From contig JBGTDU010000085.1 in assembly GCA_041748175.1 (NCBI GenBank), forward strand, positions 1-31,492: 31,492 nucleotides of DNA, read 5' to 3'. The position numbers and the translations under genes were made by a program. The notes under the pieces were generated by a model. That model saw only the letters and a program-made list of their open reading frames with translations, did not search any database and had not been told where the DNA came from. Positions 23,420 through 31,492 of this stretch are shown here, piece by piece. Source of the stretch: JAHEJB01 sp041748175. Its GTDB lineage: Bacteria > Bacteroidota > Rhodothermia > Rhodothermales > Rubricoccaceae. Every line of letters starts with the position of its first letter. Position 1 is the first letter of the stretch.

Positions 23420-24109
23420 CTACCGATCCTCGCGCTCCGGCGTTGGGTCCAGGACCGCCAGCTCCGCCCGTTCTCGCAAGCTTGCCGCGACATAGACGAA
23501 GAGAAGCAACGAGGCACCGGCTAATCCAATGAGGTCGTACAGTGACAACCTTTGGTTGGCAAGGCCAATGCGCGGATTGTTGAAAGCCCAAACCACCACG
23601 TTCGCGGTAATCATGATCAGCCGGGTTTCGGTTGGGCCAACGCCACCGAAAGAGATTTTGAACTTGTCGCGGACGATGGTGACGATGTTGACGAGGATCA
23701 TCATGAGGAAGTAGCCAATGACGAGGGCCATCGCCACCGACATATGGATCAGGGGCGAAAAGCCAAGCCCACCTAGAACGAAGAGCGTCGAAACGGCGTC
23801 GCTCTGATGATCGACATAGAAACCGTACCGCTCTCGCTGGATGCCTCGAACCCGAGCCAGGGTCCCATCGAGGCTGTCGCCCCACCAGTTCAAAAGAAGC
23901 ATCGCTGAGGAAAACCAGAGCCAGTTCAGGCTGTACCGCGTCAACCAGAAGCCGAGTCCAACGCCAAACGCCGCCGCAATTCCGACGAGCGTAAGTTTGT
24001 CGGGGGTCATCCAGGGCGGCAGGCGATTCGCCATGCGCGGCAAAGCCCATCGCTCAAATCGCCCAAGAAAGATCTCGTTGACACGCTTTTTTGCTTTGGC
24101 TCTTTCCAT
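23420..24109 (-). CDS. CDP-alcohol phosphatidyltransferase
   Basis: 229 residues with about five to six hydrophobic helices. The diagnostic motif GDSLDGTLARV...GFYVDHQSD (DxxDGxxAR, then GxxxDxxxD) at about residues 77-102 supplies the metal and catalytic Asp residues of the CDP-OH-P family. These enzymes move a phosphatidyl group from CDP-diacylglycerol to an alcohol at the inner membrane. The acceptor is not revealed; it is not obviously PgsA or PssA by length or neighbours. The minus-strand cystathionine-type gene ends 97 bases upstream. Confidence 0.9.
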   Translation of the reverse strand: MERAKAKKRVNEIFLGRFERWALPRMANRLPPWMTPDKLTLVGIAAAFGVGLGFWLTRYSLNWLWFSSAMLLLNWWGDSLDGTLARVRGIQRERYGFYVDHQSDAVSTLFVLGGLGFSPLIHMSVAMALVIGYFLMMILVNIVTIVRDKFKISFGGVGPTETRLIMITANVVVWAFNNPRIGLANQRLSLYDLIGLAGASLLLFVYVAASLRERAELAVLDPTPEREDR

Positions 24110-24206
24110 CGTCGGTGTCTCGTTTTCCGAATGCCGTTGGCAGGCTACCTTGCAAAGATCGAACTACGCAATAGAGGCGTGGGAATTTGGCGGGTCGATC
24201 CTCCAG

Positions 24207-25424
24207 CTAGGATTTTGACAGTGCCTGATCCAGATCGGCGACCAGGTCATTCTCGTCTTCAACACCGACCGAAAGCCGGATGAGTGAATCGGATAGTCCA
24301 GCGGCCCTGCGAACGTCGGCCGGGATCGAGGCGTGGGTCATGGACGCGGGATGAGAGATCAGGCTCTCGACGCCTCCGAGGCTCTCGGCAAGCGCGAAGA
24401 CCGTGGTAGCCGCCATCACGCGATTGGCTGTTTCGAGGGCATCGTCCTTCAGAATGAATGAAACCATCCCGCCGAAATCGCGCATCTGGCGTTTGGCAAT
24501 GGAGTGCCCCGGGTGATCCTCGAAGCCCGGCCATCGCACGTCAGAAACTTTCGGATGGGACCTGAGATAGTGCGCGATCGACGCAGCATTCTGGCAGTGT
24601 CGCTCCATCCGCAGGTGAAGCGTTTTGGTGCCACGCAGCAAGAGAAAGCAATCCATCGGTCCCGGCGAGGCTCCCGCACTCTTGATGAGGAAACGTAGCT
24701 TTTCTTCCCATTCGTCGCTGTTGGTCATCATCGCGCCGCCCACAACATCGGAGTGCCCCCCGAGGTATTTCGTAGACGAATGCATGACGAGATCGGCCCC
24801 CAGTGCGAGCGGCTGCTGCAGATACGGCGAGGCAAACGTGTTATCCACACCGACAGCGACACCGTGACTATGCGCCAGCTCGGAAATGCCGACGATGTCG
24901 AAGATCTTCAACAGCGGATTTGTCGGCGTCTCTATCCAGAGGAGCCGTGTGTCCGGCGTTATTGTTTCGGCGACCGCGTCCAGGTCCGACAGATCCGTAA
25001 ATGTGAACCGCAGCCCGAACGGCTCAAAGACCTGCTTCATCAATCGAAAGCTGCCACCGTAGAGGTCGTTGGTGGAGACGATGTGGTCGCCCGGCCGGAA
25101 TGTCTTTAGCAACGCATCGACCGATGCCATTCCAGATGCAAAAGCGACGCAATGCCGGGCGCCTTCGAGAGAGGCAAGGTTTCCTTCGAGAGCAGTCCGC
25201 GTTGGGTTGGAGACGCGCGAATACTCGTAGCCCTGATGGTCGCCGGGCGCAGCCTGCACATAGGTGCTCGTGAAGTAAACGGGCGGCATGATCGCGCCGG
25301 TGGACGGATCGGGCACCTGCCCGGCATGGACGGCGCGCGTGCCGAAACCCTGTTGAGAAGTTGCGACGCCGTTGTTGGTGGGGGCGGCGTCGTTGATTTC
25401 AGGCGCAGTTGGCGATGAGAGCAA
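24207..25424 (-). CDS. Cystathionine gamma-synthase/gamma-lyase family PLP enzyme
   Basis: 405 residues from a TTG, the only plausible start (no ATG before MPPVYFTS). Landmarks are FGTRAVHAGQ, YEYSRVSNPTRTALEGNLASLEGA, the PLP-lysine motif HSSTKYLGGHSDV, TPTNPLLKI and AESLGGVESLISHPASMTH. The family interconverts cysteine, homocysteine and cystathionine (transsulfuration); synthase and lyase cannot be told apart here. Translation from TTG may keep expression modest. An intrinsic terminator of the upstream TPR gene separates it, so it has its own promoter, not identified. Confidence 0.9.
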   Translation of the reverse strand: MLSSPTAPEINDAAPTNNGVATSQQGFGTRAVHAGQVPDPSTGAIMPPVYFTSTYVQAAPGDHQGYEYSRVSNPTRTALEGNLASLEGARHCVAFASGMASVDALLKTFRPGDHIVSTNDLYGGSFRLMKQVFEPFGLRFTFTDLSDLDAVAETITPDTRLLWIETPTNPLLKIFDIVGISELAHSHGVAVGVDNTFASPYLQQPLALGADLVMHSSTKYLGGHSDVVGGAMMTNSDEWEEKLRFLIKSAGASPGPMDCFLLLRGTKTLHLRMERHCQNAASIAHYLRSHPKVSDVRWPGFEDHPGHSIAKRQMRDFGGMVSFILKDDALETANRVMAATTVFALAESLGGVESLISHPASMTHASIPADVRRAAGLSDSLIRLSVGVEDENDLVADLDQALSKS

Positions 25425-25496
25425 AACGTGTGGGGGTTCGGGCTGGCGGTAACAGGGTAGAATAGGCCGACCTATAAACCGTGGCGCCCATCCTCA

Positions 25497-25533
25497 AGAA
25501 AAACGGGGACGCGGTAGGCTCACCGCGTCCCCG
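25497..25533 (-). terminator. Intrinsic terminator of the TPR lipoprotein gene
   Basis: CGGGGACGCGGT (25504-25515) and its complement (25522-25533) form a perfect 12-bp stem with a 6-base loop. On the minus strand it is followed by TTTTTCTT (25503 down to 25496), a classic Rho-independent terminator, 24 bases beyond the stop at 25557. Confidence 0.88.
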
Positions 25534-25556
25534 CCGATGTAAGTCCGACTGGTCGG

Positions 25557-26720
25557 TTAATTCATATCGTGGCCTGCGCATTCGCCCGCCTCGGTGGCTT
25601 CGTCGGTCCGGTTGAGCTGGGCATACACCTGAAAGAGCGCGTTGCAGATATCCGAAGCGCTCTCACCACCGGCCTCGGTCAATCTCCTGGCTTCCTCGAG
25701 GTAGGGGGCAGCCTGCTGGAGGAGCACGTCGCGCTCGCCACGCAGCCGCCGAGCCTCGCCGTCGTCTTCGGTTTCAATCAACTGCGCGTTGACCGCAGTG
25801 GCCTTGTTCTGATACGCGGCGCCGAGATTGTACTGTGCATTTGCGCTTTCAGGGTCCAGTTCGGTGGCCCGCGCCAGTTGCACGACGGCCTCATCAAAAC
25901 GCCCGGCCTGCAGCAGCGTTGACCCATAGTTGTAGCGAATCACGGGATTGTCCGGGTCGTTTGCGACAGCCCGCTCGTAGGCATCAAGAGCGCGGTCGGC
26001 CTGGCCCGTGGCGGCGTAGGCGTTGAGGAGTTCGGCCCGGAGAGCAGGATCTTCGGGGAAGAGCTCGGAGCCTTCCTCCAAAACCTCAAGCGCTCGCGAA
26101 CTGTTGCTCGTGGTTGCAAGAAGGGCTCTGCCGAGATAGACATAGGCGTTGGCGTCGCTGTCTCCCGAGGCAACGGTTGCTTCAAGCGGACCAATAGCGT
26201 CGTCAGGTTTACCGTCCACCAGATAGGCAAGGCCGAGGTTGTATTGCCCGCTGACTGAGTCTGGCTGGATGTATATCGCGTTCTGGAACGCCCGGACCGC
26301 CTTCGCCAGGTTTCCCTCCTGTCCGCTGCTCGTCTGCAGAAGGTTGCTTCCAGAGTTCATTTCATCGGCCCACGCGGCGAGGCGGATGTTGGCAATTTCC
26401 TCGTCACCGGGTGCCAGTGCATCGGCGCGGTTCAATGCGGCCATCATGTCTTCGACCATTGGGTGGCGAGCAATCGGATCGAAAACGGTCTTGGCTTGCA
26501 GGTAAAGGACGCGCCCCTTCAGCGACAGCGCCTCGACGTTGTCGGGGTTGTCGGCAAGCGCGGTCTCGAGGGCTTCGAGCGCATTCGGGTAGTCTTCCGA
26601 GCGGATGTACAGCTTGGCGCCCTCAACGTTGGGGTCGGATGAACAGCCGTCGGCGCCTCCAAGCAAGGCAGTTGCGGCAACGAGCGCTACGAGGATGTGT
26701 GTGGGCGAGAGCAAACGCAT
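25557..26720 (-). CDS. TPR-repeat lipoprotein
   Basis: 387 residues. A signal region ends at GGADGC, a loose lipobox. The body is tetratricopeptide repeats (YPNALEALETALADNPDNVEAL, AFQNAIYIQPDSVSGQYNLGLAYL, ALDAYERAVANDPDNPVIRYNYG, AVVQLARATELDPESANAQYNLG), so it is a periplasmic scaffold. The C-terminal part has paired Cys (SDICNALF, AGECAGHD). Partners are not shown. It is divergent from the conserved hypothetical at 26966 with a 245-bp shared promoter region and ends in a strong terminator. Confidence 0.9.
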   Translation of the reverse strand: MRLLSPTHILVALVAATALLGGADGCSSDPNVEGAKLYIRSEDYPNALEALETALADNPDNVEALSLKGRVLYLQAKTVFDPIARHPMVEDMMAALNRADALAPGDEEIANIRLAAWADEMNSGSNLLQTSSGQEGNLAKAVRAFQNAIYIQPDSVSGQYNLGLAYLVDGKPDDAIGPLEATVASGDSDANAYVYLGRALLATTSNSSRALEVLEEGSELFPEDPALRAELLNAYAATGQADRALDAYERAVANDPDNPVIRYNYGSTLLQAGRFDEAVVQLARATELDPESANAQYNLGAAYQNKATAVNAQLIETEDDGEARRLRGERDVLLQQAAPYLEEARRLTEAGGESASDICNALFQVYAQLNRTDEATEAGECAGHDMN

Positions 26721-26965
26721 GGCGGTGGTTGGGGAAAGGGAAATATTCCGGATCCGTCCGGCCGCGGGGCTTTAACATCACCCGACAAAACAGCGCGAAC
26801 AGACCTGCGAAGCTACGATTATCTTCAATGCTCCACAAACGCGCGTTGGCAATCGGAACTGCCGCAATGCGCATTTCGGCCTCGACTGGGACCATTTCAA
26901 TGGAACAGGAAGATCGTTTCAGCGGCGTTGAAGCCGCATACTTCGATCGTTTGCCGTAGAATTTT

Positions 26966-27940
26966 ATGACATCCGGACTCCAAGCTTTTCTGAAAGGCCT
27001 CATCGATTACGCGGGCCTTTTTCCCCCGGCCGAGCTCGAACTGGATCCGGCCATCCGCAATTTTGCGCGCTATCGAAAGGACGACGACGCCTGGATGCTT
27101 GGCCGCTTTATCATTCCGGCGGCGAAGCTCGGTGAGTTAGCTGCCTATTCGGATTTGTTTGAGGAGGGCGAGCCGTTCCGCTTCTCCGTGCTCGGGCACA
27201 CGGCGCTTCGGGCAGATGTTTTCGAAGTCGCACGATCAACACTGCTGGATGCGCGTGCCTTTGAGATGCACCACGAAGGAAGGGTTGTTGCCGATCGGTT
27301 TGAGATAAAGCTTCAACCGGAAAATCTGGACCTGCCCGCAACGGCAGATCTCCTCGCGCAGCTCGACGCAGATTTCCGGGAAAAGCTCCGCGCGCCGAGT
27401 CGGGCATTTTTCGAAGCGCCGCTGATGGGAGAGAAGTGGGAGCGCGGGATCGAGACGAGCGCTCGGGCCATCGCCGACGCGAACTCAGCGATCGGCGAGG
27501 ACGCCTTCGGCCTGAAGCTGCGCTGCGGCGGTGTAACGGCGGATGCCTTTCCCGACGCTGAGGCCGTCGCTTTCGCCCTGCTAATGGCCCGCGATGCAGG
27601 CATTCCTTTCAAGGCGACGGCGGGCCTGCATCATCCTCTTCGCCGCTACGAGGAATCGGTTGAAGCGATGATGCACGGGTTTCTGAATGTCTTCGGCGGA
27701 GCGATCCTCGCAGACCTCCACAACTTTGAATCCTCAACGTTATCGCGCATGCTATCGGATGAGCACGCCGAGCACTTCCTTTTCGAAAACGACGGCTTTG
27801 GCTGGACGGAATGGGGGGCGTCCGCGGAAGAGATCATGGAAGTCCGGGAGCGCTTTGCCACAAGTTTTGGTTCGTGTTCGTTTGACGAGCCGCGCGAGGA
27901 TCTCGCTGCACTTGGACTAATGGCGATGCCCTCCGAGTGA
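26966..27940 (+). CDS. Conserved uncharacterised protein next to fumarylacetoacetase
   Basis: 324 residues, no signal peptide or membrane segment, so cytoplasmic. I do not recognise a named family, but the pattern GLKLRCGGVTADAFPDAE, PFKATAGLHHPLRRYEE and MHGFLNVFGGA recurs in conserved hypothetical proteins, and His-His-Pro plus Arg and Lys residues suggest an active site of TIM-barrel type. It starts with LIDYAGLFPPAELEL. The fumarylacetoacetase gene begins 56 bases after its stop on the same strand, so a role in aromatic amino-acid breakdown is a guilt-by-association guess. Confidence 0.72.
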   Translation: MTSGLQAFLKGLIDYAGLFPPAELELDPAIRNFARYRKDDDAWMLGRFIIPAAKLGELAAYSDLFEEGEPFRFSVLGHTALRADVFEVARSTLLDARAFEMHHEGRVVADRFEIKLQPENLDLPATADLLAQLDADFREKLRAPSRAFFEAPLMGEKWERGIETSARAIADANSAIGEDAFGLKLRCGGVTADAFPDAEAVAFALLMARDAGIPFKATAGLHHPLRRYEESVEAMMHGFLNVFGGAILADLHNFESSTLSRMLSDEHAEHFLFENDGFGWTEWGASAEEIMEVRERFATSFGSCSFDEPREDLAALGLMAMPSE

Positions 27941-27996
27941 AGCTGTCATGCTCAAGTTCTATGTTCCGTCCCATCTCTCAACTCCTGTAGCCATTC

Positions 27997-29319
27997 ATGC
28001 CGTCGTTCATTGAAGTCGCTCCTGACTCCCACTTCCCCATCGAGAACCTGCCCTACGGGGTTTTTTGTAGGCCGGGAACGAAGCAGCCGGCCATTGGCGT
28101 TGCGATAGGCGAGCACGTGCTGGATCTCGCCGTTCTCGCGGACGCCGGATATATGGATTTGGCCGAGTTGAATGGAACCCGCCCGTTCGGCCAGCCAACT
28201 CTGAACGCATTCATGGCGCTGGGCCATCACGCATCGAGGGCCGTTCGAGCGCGACTGCAGGAGTTGCTGGATGCAGACACGCCCACGCTGCGCGACGACG
28301 CCGACCGGCTGGAACGAGCACTGGTTCCGCGGTCCGCCGTGTCGATGCAGCTTCCCATGGAGATTGGCGACTACACAGATTTCTATGCCTCGCGGCAGCA
28401 TGCAACGAACGTGGGCATCATGTTTCGCGGACGCGAGAATGCTCTGATGCCCAACTGGCTGCACCTGCCCGTTGGCTACCACGGGCGCGCATCGTCGGTT
28501 GTCGTCAGTGGGTCGGATGTCGTCCGCCCGATGGGGCAGACCCGCCCGAAGGACGATGAAGCGCCGGTCTTCGGCCCGAGCCGCCAACTCGATTTCGAGT
28601 TGGAGCTTGGTGCCGTCATCGGCTCAGGAAACGATCTCGGCCATCCAATCCCCATCGAAAAAGCGGGCGAGCACATCTTCGGTTTCGTCCTGGTCAACGA
28701 CTGGAGTGCACGCGACATTCAGAAGTGGGAATACGTGCCGCTCGGGCCGTTCCTCGGGAAGAACTTTGCCACGAGCGTCAGCCCCTGGATCGTCCCCTAT
28801 GACGCCATCGCTCCGTTTCGTGTGATGGGCGAGCCGCAGACGCCCGAGGCGGGCAACCCGAAACCGCTGCCGTATCTCCGCCAGGCCGGACCCCGTTGTC
28901 TGGATATCACGCTGGACGTACTCCTTGAAACCGAGCAGATGCGAACGGACGGCGTGACGGCACACCGCATCTCGCAATCCAATGCGAGGAACCTCTACTG
29001 GAGCCCGGAGCAACAACTGGCGCACCACGCGGTGAACGGCTGCAACCTCCGCCCGGGCGACCTGCTGGCCTCCGGCACCATCAGCGGCGAAACGCCCGAT
29101 AGTTACGGCAGCATGCTAGAGCTCTCGTGGCGAGGCGAGAAGCCGCTCCCGCTGCCCACCGGCGAAGAACGCACGTTCCTCCTCGACGGCGACCGCCTCA
29201 CGATAACCGGATACGCGCAGGGTGGGGGCTATCGGGTGGGGTTCGGGGACGTGGAGGGGATCGTGCTGCCAACCGGCACGGCTATTTCGCGACCAGGAGG
29301 GTTGAATCTGGATTCATAG
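27997..29319 (+). CDS. fahA: Fumarylacetoacetase
   Basis: 440 residues. The N-terminal SH3-like domain (LPYGVFCRPG, AIGVAIGEHVLDL) precedes the catalytic domain. Metal and catalytic features visible: DYTDFYASRQHATNVG (Asp about 126 and the His), LPVGYHGRASSVVVSG, QLDFELELG with metal-binding Glu residues, and VNDWSARDIQKWEYVPLGPFLGKNF. It hydrolyses fumarylacetoacetate to fumarate and acetoacetate, the last step of tyrosine breakdown. The length is standard. Its stop overlaps the stop of the minus-strand beta-helix gene by 6 bases (29314-29319), an unusually tight convergent end. The upstream neighbour at 26966 may be in the same operon; hmgA is not in the window. Confidence 0.95.
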   Translation: MPSFIEVAPDSHFPIENLPYGVFCRPGTKQPAIGVAIGEHVLDLAVLADAGYMDLAELNGTRPFGQPTLNAFMALGHHASRAVRARLQELLDADTPTLRDDADRLERALVPRSAVSMQLPMEIGDYTDFYASRQHATNVGIMFRGRENALMPNWLHLPVGYHGRASSVVVSGSDVVRPMGQTRPKDDEAPVFGPSRQLDFELELGAVIGSGNDLGHPIPIEKAGEHIFGFVLVNDWSARDIQKWEYVPLGPFLGKNFATSVSPWIVPYDAIAPFRVMGEPQTPEAGNPKPLPYLRQAGPRCLDITLDVLLETEQMRTDGVTAHRISQSNARNLYWSPEQQLAHHAVNGCNLRPGDLLASGTISGETPDSYGSMLELSWRGEKPLPLPTGEERTFLLDGDRLTITGYAQGGGYRVGFGDVEGIVLPTGTAISRPGGLNLDS

Positions 29320-30327
29320 TGCAATGTCCGCGAAGTCCACAATCTCCCAGAACGGGTTGCCCGTTCCCTCCGCGATGGCTCGTACGCGGACGTATGCGTA
29401 TTGCGTATTGAAGCGAAGGGAGTTGGCTCCGGCTGGATTTGGAAGACCGACGATTTGCGCGACGTAGGATCCGCCGGTGAATGGAACGGTCGCCCCTAGC
29501 ACTTGGACAAGAGGGCCAATCCCCCCGACCCACATGATGTGGAATCCGAGGCCGACACGCTCAATTGGCATGGTCTCGGAGACTCTCGTTATTCGTGGCA
29601 GCGTAATCGTCGTTACGCCGGACGCTGCTTTAACCCGGTGGTACATCGGGTCGTTTTGTCGGATGGCGTAGCTCGATGTATGCGTGAGTCCGCGCCGAGC
29701 CACGGTAGGACCTTGCATTTCGTACGTACCGTACGAGAATGTCGCGTCGTATGGGCCGCTGAATACGATCCGATCCACGAGATCAGGTCTGTTGATGAGC
29801 TGAACAATCTCGCCGTTTGTGTTCTCCGGTAATCCAGCAGTGCCGGCGAAGGGCTGCACGCTTTCAACGACCAGTCCATCGTAGGTGCCGTCATCCAACT
29901 GAACGATTGCCTCCGCAATGGGGACAACTACTCCCGGGGGTGGAGGCGGTCCTGATCCGGCGTCGGACCCTGACCCGCCGCCAAAAAGCTTGCCTTCGTA
30001 AAGCGATGGGTTGAATGGAACGCCCACAAAGATATTGCGGACTCGGACATCGCGGATTGCTGCTCCTGTCGCCTGAAAGAGCCTCACCGCCGGGCCATAG
30101 AGGAAGTTCTGGAAGATGCCGTCGATCGTGATGCCGCTGTAGCTGTTCTCGGCCGCCGTGCCGCCCGACCTGCCAAGAACAATATCTCCTTCAAAAGTCG
30201 GCGGCACACGCGGTGCCGACTGGAAGGTGTAGACCTGCCGGAGGGCAATGTTTCTCGGGCCGTCGATAAAACGGACGCCCGCTTTATAGTTGCCCTCAAC
30301 CCACACCACGGAAAAATCCATATTCAC
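29314..30327 (-). pseudogene. C-terminal half of a large beta-helix-like gene, downstream of an amber codon
   Basis: The frame is the same as that of the 30379-31492 segment and is open between the TAG at 30379-30381 and this ATG at 30327 (reading FINAETCQDGIVFGKG), so both belong to one gene. The 337 residues keep beta-helix-style repeats (GVRFIDGPRNIALRQVYTF, YSGITIDGIFQNFLYG, AAIRDVRVRNIF), a Gly/Ser linker and a Pro run, then a tail domain rich in Thr and aromatic residues. The ATG at 30327 is only a possible restart; no signal peptide precedes it. If the stop is real, this half is silent unless reinitiated. Substrate is unknown; pectate-lyase-like or phage-tailspike-like architecture is inferred. 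Confidence 0.75.
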
Positions 30328-30378
30328 CGCGCCCTTGCCGAAGACGATACCGTCCTGGCAGGTTTCAGCGTTAATGAA

Positions 30379-31492
30379 CTACCCGGTGACGCTGCCCAGC
30401 AGCGTATCGTCGCCGTCGTTGTCACCCAGCACGATGCCGGCATCGAAGAGGTGAACCTTGGCGGGATCATTATCGAAGTGGCCGAAGACGCTCACCCGAT
30501 CGAGGACGGTCTGGCCGCTGATGTAGTAGGGGGAATCGTCGTCCGTATGGGCCCAGATGCCTCGACCACTCGATTGGAGGGGGTTTGGGAAACGGTCTTC
30601 ATCCTTCAGCCGCCCTACAGTGAACTGGGAAAAGCGATTGAACACGATTTCGTTGGCGTTCACGCCGTCGCCGTTGCCAAACTGTGTGATCTTGACGTTC
30701 TCGAAAATGTTCGACCCGTTCGCTCGCTGCGTGCGAAGGACGGCTTTATTTACATTCGTGGCGGCTTGCAATTCCAGATCGCGCAGGCCAAAGAAACCGA
30801 GGTGAAGAAACGTACATCCTGGTGCCCACACTTCGTTTGGCGACCCTCCGACTTTGAAGGCATGGTTGGCCGGATCTCCGATGTACGATAGCTGGGTCGT
30901 CAGCCCCTGGCCTTTCAGGATGATTCGCCCTGCCACCGTGATTTTTTCCTGCCCAGGATCGCAGCCTCCCGTGTCGGGTGTTTTGCGGTTGAAGGAGATG
31001 GATTTGGAGGCACCGTTGGGACGGCGGGGATCAAGCTCGATGGTCCCCGCGGGAAAATTGACCACCCACGAGTCGCCGTCGCCAGGGTCGTTGGAAGGCC
31101 GGGGCCACGTTTCATCCGACGCCAGCACCTCGTCGATGCAGCGCTGGAGGAATTTGCCATTGTCCTGAGCGTTCGTTTTTGCGCTGATCCCGTACACACG
31201 CTCGGCGTCAATGGAGCCGCGCGGCGAATCCACCCATCGCCAGACGCCGGATTGAGAGGCATCCGGGTCCGAAGTGGGGGCGAAGCCAATATATTGGGGT
31301 ACCTCGGGCGTGCCTTCGTTATCAAACGTTGGGCCATCGTAAATCCCCCACCGCCACACGAAGATGCTTTCCCGGAATGGCTCGGCGGCTTCCCGCGACC
31401 GGAAGATCTCCCCGTCCGGAATATTCTGGCTGAGGATCGTTCCCGTGTCGACATCTCGCATGTCCTGGATGGTTCCGTCAATCGTGTCCGCC
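30379..31492 (-). CDS. N-terminal part of a beta-helix-like protein, interrupted by TAG and cut by window edge
   Basis: The frame runs open past the apparent ATG at 31461 to the window end (reading ADTIDGTIQD before it), so the real start lies outside. It ends at an amber codon (TAG, complement of CTA at 30379-30381) straight after LLGSVTG. Features are SWVVNFPAGTIEL, KITVAGRIILKGQGLTTQLSYIG, FGLRDLELQAATNVNKAVL and IFENVKITQFGNGDG, the rung pattern of right-handed parallel beta-helices (pectate lyase superfamily type). The same gene continues in frame as the 29314-30327 segment. Either a nonsense mutation or a sequencing error has split it, or TAG is read through. Confidence 0.75.
   Translation of the reverse strand, partial: ADTIDGTIQDMRDVDTGTILSQNIPDGEIFRSREAAEPFRESIFVWRWGIYDGPTFDNEGTPEVPQYIGFAPTSDPDASQSGVWRWVDSPRGSIDAERVYGISAKTNAQDNGKFLQRCIDEVLASDETWPRPSNDPGDGDSWVVNFPAGTIELDPRRPNGASKSISFNRKTPDTGGCDPGQEKITVAGRIILKGQGLTTQLSYIGDPANHAFKVGGSPNEVWAPGCTFLHLGFFGLRDLELQAATNVNKAVLRTQRANGSNIFENVKITQFGNGDGVNANEIVFNRFSQFTVGRLKDEDRFPNPLQSSGRGIWAHTDDDSPYYISGQTVLDRVSVFGHFDNDPAKVHLFDAGIVLGDNDGDDTLLGSVTG

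Noticed and set aside
30379..30381. TAG decoded as pyrrolysine or by readthrough
   Set aside because: No supporting element or tRNA is in the window; nonsense mutation or read error is more economical.
1..31492. CRISPR array, tRNA, rRNA, insertion sequence or prophage
   Set aside because: No regularly spaced repeat, cloverleaf pattern, transposase or phage structural gene was recognised. The beta-helix gene alone is not enough to call a prophage.

Overview
This window looks like chromosome from a Bacteroidota-type bacterium, most likely of the Rhodothermota/Balneolota branch. The grounds are several secreted proteins ending in a type IX secretion (T9SS) sorting tail (YPNP...LGR...LPxGxYxxR...K/R), Bacteroidota-typical families (fused E1 dehydrogenase, DUF1573, DUF547, the cytochrome/YceI/DUF5777 trio), a fairly high GC content by eye, and weak or absent Shine-Dalgarno sequences. 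The lineage is an inference; there is no rRNA to confirm it.

Left end (1-4578): a tandem array of large secreted Asp-box (BNR-like) proteins on the + strand, one cut by the window edge and two complete, with an orphan T9SS tail wedged between the complete copies. The copies share a nearly identical core flanked by divergent sequence, and stop and start codons overlap. A 578-bp gap packed with palindromes follows, including a MITE-like 98-bp repeat. Next is a secreted PQQ-type sugar dehydrogenase on the minus strand, also with a T9SS tail.

Middle (6237-12000, + strand): alanine dehydrogenase with alanine racemase; an OmpR-type regulator with its histidine kinase; a small TfoX C-terminal-domain protein overlapping the kinase stop; and a YefM/YoeB toxin-antitoxin pair whose toxin carries a one-base frameshift. 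L-2-hydroxyglutarate oxidase lies convergent to it. Two secreted minus-strand genes follow (13504-15493), one with a T9SS tail and a His-rich motif reminiscent of copper amine oxidases.

15915-22812 (+ strand): a fused alpha/beta 2-oxo-acid dehydrogenase E1, a DUF1573 protein, then an envelope cluster: DUF547 lipoprotein, outer-membrane barrel, CX4CH cytochrome lipoprotein, YceI protein and DUF5777 barrel. A MOSC protein follows.

23420-26720 (minus strand): CDP-alcohol phosphatidyltransferase, cystathionine gamma-synthase/lyase-type enzyme, and a TPR lipoprotein with a clear intrinsic terminator. Then on + come an uncharacterised conserved protein and fumarylacetoacetase (tyrosine catabolism). 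The right edge holds a large minus-strand beta-helix-like gene, interrupted by an in-frame amber codon and running off the window.

No rRNA, tRNA, CRISPR array, transposase or phage structural module was recognised. The least ordinary parts are the mosaic tandem array, the two lesioned genes (YoeB frameshift, beta-helix amber) and the uncharacterised secreted pair at 13504-15493.
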